64,000 bases of DNA from contig MCGO01000035.1 of the NCBI GenBank assembly GCA_002104985.1, positions 62,001 through 126,000 of the forward strand. Reading direction: 5' to 3'. Positions within the stretch are counted from its first letter, which is position 1. Each line of letters begins with the position of its first letter. The notes beneath the pieces are model-generated. The model made no database searches, was not told the DNA's origin, and saw nothing but the letters and a program-made list of their open reading frames with translations. This DNA comes from Rhizoclosmatium globosum. Taxonomy: Eukaryota > Chytridiomycota > Chytridiomycetes > Chytridiales > Chytriomycetaceae. The position numbers and the translations under genes were made by a program. Below are positions 1 to 10,727 of the stretch, piece by piece.

Positions 1-1199
1 CCTCCCATGTTGAAGAATCATAGGTCTGGCCAACCCACTTGACCAAATAATGCACTTCGCCATTCATTTCACCATCGTCAATAATACGGTCAATCAGTTT
101 GAAGGAAGGGTTGAATGGTTCGTCTTCACTCCAGTGGATTTCCCAAAGAGGTTTCTGGAGAAACTTGATTAATCTCTGTTTTGAGTTTCGATCGGCGTCG
201 ATTTCAGAGCGAGGAAGCCATTCGGAGTGGATATAAGCCATGTTCTATGGTTGAGTTGTGTGAATTGAGTGTTAGTGGTGATGCAATGGATAAGAGACAA
301 TCAATGACGCAACAGTATATCCATACATACACTTCGCTACGCATTTGTTGGCGTTGCACACGTACCTTGTACTTCACGAGGACTTCCTCAAAGCCAGTCT
401 CTTCATTAACACGAAAGGACAGGAACTTGTCGATTCCATGAGACTTGTCACCTAGAGGAATCTTTACAACCTCATAGGGAACAGTCTTGTGGTCAGATTT
501 CGGCTTTCTGTGGGAAGTGAGTTTGTCTGAGGACGCGTATTTGTCTTGGTATGCGGCAGAAGTCTTCGCCTTCTTGCCCTTCTTGGCTTTAGGAGCAAAA
601 GCCGCCGCTTTTTTCTTTCCCTTCTTTGAGAAGTCCTCGTCGTCATCATCATTGTCGTTGTAGTCGTTATCAAGCTCATCGATTTCATCCTCCTCCTCAT
701 CCTCGAGTTGGTATTCCTGTTCATCATCTTCGAGTTCGTCCTTGAGCGAATCAGAGTCAAACTGGCGCAAGGCAATTGAGTTAAATTCCGATATTCCGGA
801 CAAAAGAAAGGGACGCGCACCTTTTGGGGCACAGGCGGCTTCATTTTGAGAGTGATTTTCGAAGGCAGCTGAAGCGGAGGAATGGCAGGAACAGAGAAGG
901 TTGGGAGAGAGTTGCTGCTGAGCTGGTCCACGCGATCGTCTTCTTCGGAACTGGACGAGTCCGAATCAACGATTGAATTGTGTGAAAGTGGGGACGAGTA
1001 GTCGAGACTGGATTTTGGAATTGGGATTGGACCGAGCGAGTTAGTTAGTTTGTTGTTGGGATTAAGAGGTTGGCTCCGCAACCACCACCGCCTCAAAGAA
1101 AACAAGGGCAACTCACGGGTGCTGCCTGCTCAAAGACGAGGCAGAGGGACCGCCTTCGAGCATGTCAATCTCCTGTTCAGAGTCGGAGGAGGAGGCCAT
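1..1199 (-). CDS. CHD-type chromatin-remodelling helicase, N-terminal part (gene runs off the left edge)
   Basis: Exons read 1117-1199, 821-1007, 366-761 and 1-244 (continuing beyond base 1), all with GT-AG introns of 109, 59 and 121 nt. The start ATG at 1199 opens a Ser/Asp/Glu-rich segment. Exon 3 is strongly acidic, then basic (KKGKKK), and enters the first chromodomain, which resumes in exon 4 as YIHSEWLP. Exon 4 then enters a second chromodomain with EPFNPSF, HYLVKWVG and STWE. Tandem chromodomains after an acidic N-terminus are the hallmark of CHD remodellers, ATP-driven nucleosome sliders that read methylated histone tails in the nucleus. The SNF2 ATPase lies outside the window. The EPFNP motif recalls the CHD6-9 type more than Mi-2, but the subfamily is not settled. 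Family call sure; start likely. Confidence 0.85.
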
Positions 1200-2237
1200 G
1201 TACAGTCGCTGAGTGAGTGAGTAGTAGTAGTAGTAGTATAATACAGAGTAGTAGTGCTACTAGTTCGTAGGTGCTTTTGTAGTTTGCTGGTCAAACTAAG
1301 GCTCAGCAGATAGAGGACAAGCTAGGGTCGCAGCGCCTCCTGATTTGCTCTTTTTCTTTGCCCTCGAAGAGGAGGCCCCAAGAGAATGCGCATCTCAACA
1401 ACCCGGAAAATTTGTTGACACCATCGACTCCCCCTTCATCAATCATCTCACTCCCCTCCGGTGCTGCCCTAGCACTAGTACTGTACATATACATATGAGT
1501 GTATTCTTCTATGGCGCTTCTCTCTGTTCCTAGTCCCCTTTTGCCCCGTTTCCTCCTCCCGAACCCTCCTTTCCCATCACTGAAAATTTGCACCAACAAC
1601 CCTCCACAACAACACGTGTTTTGCCAGTTTCTATAAAATGGAAGAAGGAAGACGCCCTTCTCGTCAAGTGTATCATCTTCAACTACTGCGTTAACGAGTG
1701 GATAGCTCTTATGCCTTCGGTGCGAAAACTTGGTAGGGAAAAGATACAGTGGTCGTCAGGTCCAGAATAATCCAAATTACCCACGTATTGCATTTGATTT
1801 CAATAAAGTACTAATCAAAAATGGAATTCATCATGAGGCTGTTGAACTGCCTTTTTCTCTTCCAAATATTCACTAAAACGAGACTTCATGAAGAACCACC
1901 ACCTGCACCCTAAACCTGACGTAAGTAAGCTAACGCCAGGATACAAATGTATGATAATGGAGAGGCGCCTTTCATTCAAAGCAACTATCTAAAAAGCCCT
2001 TCGATGGATTGGAAGAAAAACACAGACAAAGTGAAGCTGAATGGTTCGGCCAAAAGTTACTATTCATTATTATGACGCGCCAGGACTCCGTCTCTGTTTT
2101 AATTACTGACAATTTTGTGTCAGAAACTGGAACAAAATTGTCACATTTGTCAAGAATCAAGAAATATTGGGCTCAAAGGACACAGCCCCTCTTAATTCTC
2201 TCTCAAAAACAGGTCCAGTTCTTGGTGGTATCTGGCA
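1200..2237. other. intergenic stretch with a short AGT repeat
   Basis: About 1 kb between the divergent CHD gene and the 121-bp repeat array. Right upstream of the CHD start (about 1209-1262) lies a microsatellite of GTGA and AGT repeats, probably in the CHD promoter or 5' UTR. The rest has only short unconvincing reading frames and no recognisable gene or RNA. Confidence 0.5.
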
Positions 2238-3120
2238 AAGATCCAAACGACACCGCGTGATCGTCGAATGGGGAGCTGTACTAACCTTTGTATTCAACAG
2301 GCGTCAAGGGCGAGGATTCCAACGACACCACGTGATCGTCGAAGGAAGAGCCTGGGCTGAGATCCAAACGACACCACGTGATCGTCGAATGGGGAGCTGT
2401 ACTAACCTTTGTATTCAACAGGCGTCAAGGGCGAGGATTCCAACGACACCACGTGATCGTCGAAGGAAGAGCCTGGGCTGAGATCCAAACGACACCACGT
2501 GATCGTCGAATGGGGAGCTGTACTAACCTTTTTATTCAACAGGCGTCAAGGGCGAGGATTCCAACGACACCACGTGATCGTCGAAGGAAGAGCCTGGGCT
2601 GAGATCCAAACGACACCACGTGATCGTCGAATGGGGAGCTGTACTAACCTTTGTATTCAACAGGCGTCAAGGGCGAGGATTCCAACGACACCACGTGATC
2701 GTCGAAGGAAGAGCCTGGGCTGAGATCCAAACGACACCACGTGATCGTCGAATGGGGAGCTCCATATTAACCTTTTTATTCAATAGACGTCAAGGGCGAG
2801 GATTCCAACGACACCACGTGATCGTCGAAGGAAGAGCCTGGGCTGAGATCCAAACGACACCACGTGATCGTCGAATGGGGAGCTGTACTAACATCTTTAT
2901 TCAACAGGCGTCAAGGGCGAGGATTCCAACGACACCACGTGATCGTCGAAGGAAGAGCCTCAATTTCAATACTACCATGTAAGCTTTTATTTCCATTTTT
3001 TTGGTTAGTGTATCTCTCTTAGGTCTTCAGGGGCGTCGATCCCAACGACACCACGTGATCGTCGAAGGAAGAGCCTGGGCTGAGATCCAAACGACACCGC
3101 AAATGGTCGAATGGGGAGCT
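2238..3120. repeat. 121-bp tandem repeat array with paired CACGTG motifs
   Basis: Six head-to-tail units start near 2238, 2359, 2480, 2601, 2722 and 2845. Most are 121 bp; the fifth is 123 bp. A degenerate partial seventh copy lies at about 3024-3120 after a 60-bp spacer. Each unit holds two copies of a roughly 25-bp sub-repeat centred on CACGTGATCGTCG, so CACGTG occurs 12 times in under 0.9 kb. Between sub-repeats each unit has GTACTAACC followed about 12 nt later by CAACAG, which resembles a fungal intron branch site plus 3' splice site. The unit length is not a multiple of three, so the short plus-strand reading frames here change frame each unit and are not coding. Confidence 0.9.
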
Positions 3121-3305
3121 CTCGCAGCCACATACACTCCCTTCCCATACTAACCCACTGCTTTGGATTCTATAAGTAGTCTGAATCCAAATTATTTTTT
3201 TGGATTCACATTACTTATTGGAACTCTGAGTATTGGGTTACCTATGATATTCTTCTCTCTTTCTTTCTGAGCAAAACTCAAATAAAACAATCTTTATTCC
3301 ACATC

Positions 3306-4589
3306 TTAAAACTCCAGCCATTTGCTAAAGTAGACACATCCTTCTGGGCTCACAGGCCCTCCGCTCTTACAAAACTGTGCAACAGCACATTTCCCACACG
3401 GCGTATCAGTCCACCAAACCCCACCACCACCCCCACTAATTGCGCCAACACTCTGTCCTCTCACAGTACGATACATCCAAACCTCAATAACTTCCTCCTC
3501 CTCTCCATCATCCTCACTCATACTTCCATACCCCCCAACATCTCCTCCAAGCTTTCGAATCCGCGTCACTTTCCCATCGTACCATAATCGATCCACAAGC
3601 ATTTGAACGTCCATGATTCCCAAATCAACTTTCAAGACCCCACTCTTCTTCAGGAACGCATGCACGTCTTTTGTTGTTGCGTATCCAGTATGGTCAGGTG
3701 GGTAAATCAACTGTGCAGCATCAGTTTCATCGCCATTCGAAGCGTACGACGACGTTGGTTTCGGATAACTCTGTTTGAGAACATAATTCAGAATTCATAT
3801 CGCCACCCCCCTTCGATGGAAAAAAGGAAGACTCACCCGATTCCCAATGAACTTGAAGACCATGTCCGTCAACCCTTCAATAAATGCAACATCCAGTTCC
3901 TGATCCGTATACCATGCACCACCCGTAATCTCTTCACTCGGCGTCAGGTCAAACAGCATATACAGTTTTCGCGTCGGATTCTTGACGCTCTTGACACTCT
4001 TAATAAGTCGATACTTTTCGAGCGTCTTGATACAATCGGTAACGACCTGGATATGCAGTCCAGATTTTGACTTGATGTCCTTGGACCAGATACCTGAATC
4101 CCATAAGATTTAATACGCAGTGGAGTACTCCAGTCAACCGTCACCTTTCGACTTCTCGGACTTAATGAAGTTGTACACAATCTTCTCATTCTGGCTCAAA
4201 TCCCGTGTCCTATATTTTCCAATTAATCCCACACAGCTCCTCCCTCGAAACACTGCTCACTTATTGGCTTCGTTGATATCCCTTGCCTTGAAGAAGAGCT
4301 GCTTTCCGACAGTGACAAAGTCAACGAATCCCTGCAACACAGCCAGTACTCAGCAACTCAATCCTTCTTCAATACATCCTAATATGAATATACCTGCTCA
4401 CTGAGACTATTGACAAGGTTCACAATCTCAGCCTTTTCCCAATCAAGTTCCGTCGTCAGCGTCTCCTCATTCGCGCCCTGTGACAGCAATCAGTCATGTT
4501 AGTGACCACCAACATTTCAATGAAGGACAAACAAATACCTTTGGATGAGATCGAATGACAGCGAGGAGTTGTTCTTCAGCAGGTGTCAT
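3306..4589 (-). CDS. DNA-directed RNA polymerase III subunit RPC6 (RPC34/POLR3F family)
   Basis: Six exons: 4539-4589, 4477-4394, 4331-4261, 4209-4145, 4093-3837 and 3770-3306. They total 993 nt (330 aa), close to the family length (about 316 in human). Two N-terminal winged-helix segments are visible (LTTELDWEKAEIVNLVNSL and NEKIVYNFIKSEKSKGIWSK), then the conserved SGLHIQVVT and PTRKLYMLFDLTPSEEITGG. The C-terminus TPCGKCAVAQF...CVYFSKWLEF is the cysteine-bearing tail typical of RPC34/RPC6, thought to bind an Fe-S cluster. The subunit belongs to the RPC82/34/31 subcomplex that contacts TFIIIB and opens promoters of tRNA and 5S genes in the nucleus. Introns are 50-70 nt. Frame is intact throughout. 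Confidence 0.95.
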
Positions 4590-4793
4590 AACTTCCCTCT
4601 TTCTTTTTTTCGAGTAAAAATCAATGGAAGTATAGAACTCATAGAACTCAATCGCCATAAAAACCATCATTGCGAAATGTGCTTTTATTCAACGGGACAC
4701 AAGTTACAGTCCACTTCCCCTTCCCACCATCTTCCCAAAATAAAACGAACAAAAGAAACCAAAAAAAAACAACCCAAAGCAGATACGATCAAT

Positions 4794-6538
4794 CTACTTC
4801 TTGGCGCTTCCCTTCTTCTTTGCTGATTTAGCCGCGGATGATGGAGCAGGAGTGGAGGCAGCAGCAGGTGTAGCCGGTTTTTTGGCCGAGGCTGGAGCAG
4901 GAGTCGCTGCTTTCTTTGGGGCCTCAGTTGTCGCTTTTTTCGCGGCGCTTTCTTTGGCTGGTTCTGCTGATTTTTTAGCTGGGGCTGGGGCGGGTGTTGC
5001 TGGAGCAGGGGTCTTTTTGGATGCGGTGGCAGGTGGAGCTGGAGCGGGAGTGGTTGCGGCTTTCTTTGCTGGAGCTGGGGTTGCAGATTTTTTGGTTGAA
5101 GATGGAGCTGGGGTCTCGGCCTTCTTTTCTGGGGCTGGGACTGGTGTAGCGGCTTTCTTGGTTGAGGCGGGTGCAGGAGTTTCAGGCTTCTTGGCAGTCT
5201 CCTTCTTTGCAGAGGCAGGCGCAGCTTCCTTCTTCTCCTCAGCAGCTTTCTTCTTTGGAGACTCCTCCTTCTTTTCGTCAACTGCGGCAACCTTAGCCTT
5301 TTTGGCCGCAGCTCCAGCGTATCCAGCAAAGTCGTACTCAATTCCCAAATCCGCCAACTGCTTTCTCTTTTTGTTTTCCATCTTGACGAGTTTGGAAGTC
5401 TTCTCTTGAATGTCTTCTTCAGTCATCAACTTTTCCAAACAAAGAGAGTTAGTAAAAGTAACAGGCGGATTAACCAAACAACTCACCCTATTCACTCTCT
5501 GCCTCTCAATTTTGTTCCATGGCATTACTTTGAACGGCCGGTCCCATCCTCTGAATGTATCGGGGTGCAACTTTTCATTTGGAATCACCTTGCATTGCAA
5601 AATATGACTGAATAACAGGTAACCCTGCATAGTATCCGCGACAATTTGAGCGATTTCAGGGCTAGGGAATTCAATGAAAGCATAGTGTTTGCTGGCTCCT
5701 GTCTTCTTGTTCCTACTCAACCTCAGACGCAACACTTCACCAAACTGCGAAAAGTACGCCTTCATTTCACGTTCATAGAAACCATGAGGAATGCGACCCA
5801 AGTAAACGACACCCGTCTTGGAGTTTGGTGAACCGCCAGCCTTTGCACGTGCAGCTTTCTTTTCCTTCTTCCGTTCCTTCAATGTCTTTTTTGGGCCACC
5901 TGATTTAATTTCTTCCTGGAGAGACACGATCGCGTCTTGGAGGGCGAGTTCATCGATTGGTTCCTCGTCTTTGGCAGCAACACGTCCCTTTGAGGATTTT
6001 GAAGGGGGAACAATTGGATCCTCGTCATCATCGTCCTCGCTTTCCATCGCAGCGGCCAAGACAGCTTCATCGTCAGTTTCGTCGCTGTCGTCGTCGCCGT
6101 ACAAATCAGCCTAGGGTTACAAACGTTAGGCCACGGAACGAGCGAGCAGCCTTCGGTCACGACAGCACTCACGTTTACCACATCTTCAAACTTGTCGTCA
6201 GGAATGTCGACATCAACGACATCATCATCATCATCATCATCGTCGCCATCTTCGAACTCTTCATCGTCGTCCTCGTCTTCCTCGCGCTGTTCAGGTTCCG
6301 GGGCCTTCCCTTTCTTCGCGGCAACAGCACTCTTCTTTGGGGCATTTGCAGCGACTGGAGCCTTCTTTGCAACTGAAGCTGGAGACTTCTTGACAGCAGA
6401 GGCTGCAGCTTTCAGAGCCGAGAGTTTCTTTGATCCACTCGATGGTGCTGGCGTTGATGCTTTACTGATGCTTTTAGATGGTCCCGGTGTTCCCTTTTTG
6501 GTTGCTGAGGCGGGGCTGCCTTTCTTGGTGATGGCCAT
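4794..6538 (-). CDS. NIFK/Nop15-like nucleolar RRM protein with a long Lys/Ala/Pro tail
   Basis: Exons 6538-6173, 6110-5487 and 5429-4794 give 541 aa. An in-frame ATG at 6562 could add 8 residues. The N-terminus is basic and Ser/Ala/Pro-rich, followed by two very acidic stretches (Asp runs near 6215-6245). One RRM lies at about residues 222-298, with RNP2-like VVYLGRIPHGF and RNP1-like KHYAFIEF. After it come KVIPNEKLHP and the DRPFKVMPWNKIERQRVNR signature of the MKI67-interacting NIFK/Nop15 family, which acts in 60S pre-rRNA processing in the nucleolus. The final 190 residues are a degenerate KK-x-A-x-TPAPA repeat, far longer than in yeast Nop15 and resembling histone-H1-like tails. The second intron (5430-5486, 57 nt, with a TACTAAC box) has no stop and could be read through. 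Confidence 0.88.
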
Positions 6539-6589
6539 TGCGAAGTTCTGTCTTGGTTCCAAAGAAAAAAAACAAAAAGGTGATACCTG

Positions 6590-8250
6590 CTCACAAAAGA
6601 ATCGCGTTTAAAGCGAGTTTCTTTCTTCTTGAGAGGATGCAAAGATTATGGTAGTAGGTTATACGTAAATGCATTGGCTGGTTACATTAAAAACAGCCGA
6701 TGATTTTATCACGGCTAAATGCAGTGTTCGTATGAATGAAAATGGTGTGTTATTTTAAGTTCATTCATTAACGTAAGTGTCTTAATTCCAACTGACATTT
6801 TGGACATTTTATGATGATATCCATTTTCTTTCGTCGAAATTGGACATAAACTAAGGATCGAAGACTGAACAAGGATGCTTCTCAGATAAATTGATTACTT
6901 ATTATCATCATATTTTGTTCTATCCATTTCGTTCAAAATTATTCAGACTTCTCATCGTGCCGATTTTAAGGTGGCTCTGGTTTGCTGCCGGCACGTGCCA
7001 CATCACAAGTATGGATCACGAGGTCAAGCTTCGGGAAAGTATTTAAATTTGATAACAGAATCAATGGGGCTGCAGATAACAAGATCAAAGCAAAACCATC
7101 CAAACAATGATCGGACTCTTCGCCATCTTGGCAGCTTCTTTGCTCGCCTCTGCCTTGCCACTTCAGAAGAGAGCCTCTGCTCTTACATTTGCTCCATACA
7201 ACTACTTGCAGAATGTTAGTGCGACTCACTCCTATAATCCCCATTCCTCTAACTGACCAATAGGATGGCTTTGACCCAGTTGCTTACCACGCTGCCACTG
7301 GAGCCACGGACTTTACCTTGGCCTTTGTGACTGCCGATTCCAACAACCAACCATACTGGAACGGTGATTCAGTCGGGGATATCCAGACCAAGTTCTACGC
7401 GGACAAGATCGCTGCTATCAGAGTGAGCAGATTATCCTCCTCGTTGTTTGTTTCAAACTCCTTAAGAACTATCTTTTAATTAGGCTTGGGGAGGAGATGT
7501 AAGAATTTCCTTCGGAGGAGCCGCTGGAACGGAGCTTGCCCTTGTTGCAAAAGATGCCGCCAGTCTTGCCGACACATACCTTTCCGTCATCAACGCCTAC
7601 GGTTTCACTTACGCCGATTTCGACATTGAGGGATCCACTCTCGACAACACTGCCGTTGTGGACATGCGCAACCAAGCCATCGCCATCATGCAGTCTAAGC
7701 TCCCCAACCTCAAGATTTCTTACACCCTCCCAGTGAGCACCAACGGTCTGGTTTCTACTGGTATCTACGTCATCACATCCGCCCAGAAGTACGGTGCACG
7801 TATCGACTGTGTTAACATCATGACCATGGACTACTACCAATCTGTTCCATACGTTGACGCGAACGGAAACAGTTTGATGGGTCAATACGCCATCTCCGCC
7901 GCCCAAGGCACCTACAGCCAAATTGGAAGCCAAGTCGGAAGCATCGGTATCACCCCCATGATTGGAATCAACGACGATGTCAAGGAAGTGTTCACTCTCG
8001 CTGATGCTGCTCAGGTGGCTGCTTGGGTCAAGACTGTCAACTATGTTTCTTTGCTTTCTTTCTGGGTTGCCTCGGCAGACGCACAAGGAAATGTGGATGG
8101 AAAGGGATCTGCCAAGAACGCGTACGGAAAGATCTTTGCAGACGCTGCCAACTCTTCTGGCACTCCAAAGACTACTACGTCTGCTGTTGTTGTCAAGACT
8201 ACCACCACTTCTACCACCACCACCACTACCACTACCACTGCTGCTGTTAA
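6590..8250. repeat. segmental duplication, left copy (promoter plus GH18 catalytic part)
   Basis: From about 6590 to the Thr-rich linker near 8250 this block matches about 10728-12385 on the same strand, offset by 4137 bp at the start codons. Similarity is moderate with small indels in the 500 bp upstream, and nearly identical from about 6830 through both introns and the catalytic exon. Downstream of the linker the two copies are unrelated until the small C-terminal Cys module. The left edge runs into the 5' flank of the NIFK-like gene. Confidence 0.85.
7040..7047 (+). promoter_or_regulatory. TATA-like box of the first GH18 chitinase
   Basis: TATTTAAA lies 60 bp before the ATG at 7107 and is preserved at the same spacing in the duplicate (11177-11184). 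A TATA role is inferred from position and conservation. Confidence 0.5.
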
Positions 8251-8734
8251 GACTACTACTGCTGTCATTGTTCAGACTACCACCACCTCTGCATCTAGCG
8301 GCCAAACTCCATGTGTTGCTCCTTACGACGCGACAAAGACTTACTTGAAAGGTGACCAGGCCAGTGAAGGAGGTTTCAACTACGTCGCGAACTGGTACGC
8401 TCTCAACAACGACCCAGCTGCTAACTCTGCTCCATACTCTCAATGGACTAACCTTGGTGCTTGTGGCGGAACCGGTCCAGTTGTTACAACTGCTGCACCA
8501 AAGACCACAACTGCTGCTGTCCGGCAAACAACCACTGCCGCTGCTCCAAAGACCACCACTGCTGTCGCTCCAATTACCACTACCGCCGCTGCTGGAGGAA
8601 AGATCTCCAACGGAGCTTCGTGTACAATTTACGGCGCCTGGGGATGTAGCAACGCGTGTATTTGTAACTATGTTGCTGCTAATGGTGCCAACGTCTTGCA
8701 ATGGCAATGTACCCCAACTTCCGCGTCTTGTTAA
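7107..8734 (+). CDS. secreted GH18 chitinase with CBM5/12-like and Cys-rich C-terminal modules (copy A)
   Basis: Exons 7107-7214, 7264-7422 and 7484-8734 encode 505 aa. A signal peptide (MIGLFAILAASLLASA, then LQKR) precedes a GH18 domain of the bacterial ChiD-like/short fungal type. RISFGG is the substrate-side strand and YADFDIEG holds the catalytic Asp/Asp/Glu set, with Glu138 the expected proton donor; MTMDYY follows. After the domain come a Thr/Ala/Val linker, a CBM5/12-like module (about 370-430, NYVANWYA...WTNLGAC), a second Thr linker and a Cys-rich module of about 40 residues ending SASC. The enzyme should hydrolyse chitin outside the cell or remodel the wall. A poly(A)-type AATAAA lies near 8798. 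The duplicate at 11244 has the same catalytic part but lacks the CBM5/12 module. Confidence 0.93.
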
Positions 8735-8884
8735 GTATCTGACTGCTTTTAGAAGTTAGAAATGTTTATGAATTAATGTCACTATGTTCGAAACAGTAAT
8801 AAAGAGTTTGTTTAAAATTTCACCCGAGCAACAGTCCAAAACAGGAGAGATCGCTACTAAAATAAGATGAAATAAATTCTATGG

Positions 8885-9706
8885 GTATTACCAATGAAGG
8901 ATCGGAGACGGGGTTGTTGTTGATTCAGCTTTTCCAAGCAGCTTGACAATATCTAAAGCACCAAGACGAAGAGCATCTCTTTTCGCAGCGCCATTATTAT
9001 ATAAAGGGATTGGCGCCATACGTTAAAAGCTTCTGAATTTTTTCGAGGTTCTTTTTAGCAACGGCGGCTCGAGTAACGTTTGGATCCGAATTCTCACAAT
9101 ATGTTCATGAGTTTTGTCAATGGAGTCGAACAGGGAAGTGTTGTCAAGGCTGTGACATCAGCACCATTGTCGCGACGGTATAGTTCACTAGTATCATGAC
9201 TTGTGAGTCTTGCACCCTCAGCATTGTTGCCAACAAACTTCCAACCAAAGGCAGAGACCTTGGAAACAACTTACTCATTCTTTTTACGACTCAAAGCACT
9301 CACACGAGATCTCGTTTGCGAAATCTGGCTTTCGAATTGAACTGCTACCACAAGATTCAAAAATGGCATCCAACGAGCTTGCTGTGGAATCAAAAGTATT
9401 TAGGCACAAAATATTAACAACAAAATAATACCGCAATTTCCACGGGAATAGATGGTCCAAAGAGCCTAGTCCCCAAAGTTGATAGCTTCCAAGAAAAACT
9501 TTTTTCCAGACGAGGTCGTGTACCAATACTACAGCATGCAACGCGTTCCGTGAGAGTCGACACAATGTATGAACTACTAAGCCATCAACGAATTCGTTGT
9601 TCTCCACAGTTTCGATAGCTTGTTTCAATCCAGTGTAGTCTTTGTTGACTCTCGAAGCAATTTCACTGAAATTCTCGTGATGATATTCAAAGCCAGCCCC
9701 CTCCAA
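8885..9706 (-). pseudogene. degenerate ankyrin-repeat gene remnant
   Basis: On the minus strand around 9090-9000 one frame reads AAVAKKNLEKIQKLLTYGANP and a shifted frame continues KRDALRLGALDIVKLL. Both fit ankyrin-repeat helices and the LLxxGANP turn. In-frame TAA codons and at least one shift separate them, and a further shifted frame upstream (about 9180-9100) reads NGADVTA then DSIDKTHEHIVRI. The 140-codon open frame at 9284-9706 lies just upstream on the same strand. I do not recognise it and cannot show that it belongs to the same gene. The whole sits between the two GH18 copies and looks like dead DNA. Confidence 0.5.
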
Positions 9707-9734
9707 AATTTCTTTATCATTTTAACTTGCTGTG

Positions 9735-10610
9735 ATATGGAGCTTCCGAGAGAGGTCGGGGCCGTTTGGGCTGACTGACGCATATAAATGACTGATTCGA
9801 GAAATCATATGAAACGCTAAATCATTGGAATTCGACAGGAGTTTTGTGATACCAACCAGGAAGGAATTCGGATTGTCAGCCCCTGACCTTCTGAAACAAG
9901 GTAAGTCGAAACACAGCAATATCATATGAACACGTACATTGAATACGAAAGCATCAAAGGTATCTGGAACGAAAGAGTTAGAGCCAAAAGGAACACAAAC
10001 TTTGTGTTCTTTTTGGCTTTGTGTATTGATAGTACAGTCACCTGAACATAATTGACTTCGGCCTTCGTCGAGGGATTCACATACGTCCACGTTTCTGCTT
10101 TGAGCTCCTTCCTAATCATTTCTGCAGTTGTTTCTCGTTTTACGCAGAAGTCCACGGTAACAGCCTTTTTGGGTAAGTTGACTGAAACAACACACTCCCG
10201 ACTCCAACTTAAGAGATTCTCTGTCAAATTTTTCTTCAGAAGCATCACTTCCGCCCAAATCTTTAAGTTCAAGATGAACGGCGCCATTGCATTATCGGCA
10301 AAAGTTTCTCAATCCTCGGTTCGGACAGTAGATCCAGAGATTCCAGCCACGAATCCAAACTGCGTGCCATCCAGCCGTTCTAAATTCTCTTGGTTAAACC
10401 TCGTAACTTGTTCGTGCGTCGGAAATCTGGTTAAAAGAAGGATCAGTTGGATCGCTGTTTAAACTATTCCTCACAGCTGAACCGGCTTCATTCCAAACGG
10501 AATCCAAAGAGGGATATATTGATTTGATAAAATATTGTTTGTGGCGGGCGATAGTATGCCGCTTCGAAGTCTGTTCAAAATGGAAATAAGCCGAGTGTCA
10601 GTCTATTGCT
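9735..10610 (-). pseudogene. PIF1-type DNA helicase, C-terminal remnant
   Basis: Reading the minus strand from about 10600 gives LRSGILSPATNNILSN and PLWIPFGMKPVQL, then after a break FPTHEQVTRFNQENLERLDG, an in-frame TGA near 10305, and MAPFILNLKIWAEVMLLKKNL. This order (residues after helicase motif III, the loop before motif V, then KxGAQVMLxKN) is that of PIF1/RRM3 helicases. A later QIPLML matches the RTQxPLxLA segment before the final IHKSQG motif, which is not preserved. Several stops and frame shifts and the missing Walker A half show it is a pseudogene fragment. It could be a host PIF1 copy or the helicase of a dead mobile element such as a Helitron; nothing here decides. Confidence 0.65.
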
Positions 10611-10727
10611 GAATCTCTGAGAGCTTAAGAAATTGGATGAGTAATCATTAAGTAAAATACCCAGAGAGAACTTACACAACAATGCACGATTCTCGTTTAA
10701 TTGCATCCTCCCACGACGGAGTTCACG

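Noticed and set aside
2167..2982. Series of overlapping plus-strand reading frames of 74-120 codons
   Set aside because: They are translations of the 121-bp repeat. The frame changes each unit because 121 is not a multiple of three, so they are not genes.
2238..3120. Regular repeats considered as a CRISPR array
   Set aside because: Whole 121-bp units repeat with no unique spacers and the genome is eukaryotic. It is a satellite.
4801..5409. 202-codon Ala/Gly-rich plus-strand frame
   Set aside because: Antisense shadow of the Lys/Ala/Pro tail of the NIFK-like gene; composition explained entirely by that.
7469..8707. 412-codon Ser/Gly-rich minus-strand frame
   Set aside because: Antisense of the GH18 catalytic exon and Thr linker. 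The same shadow occurs in the duplicate at 11606-12613.
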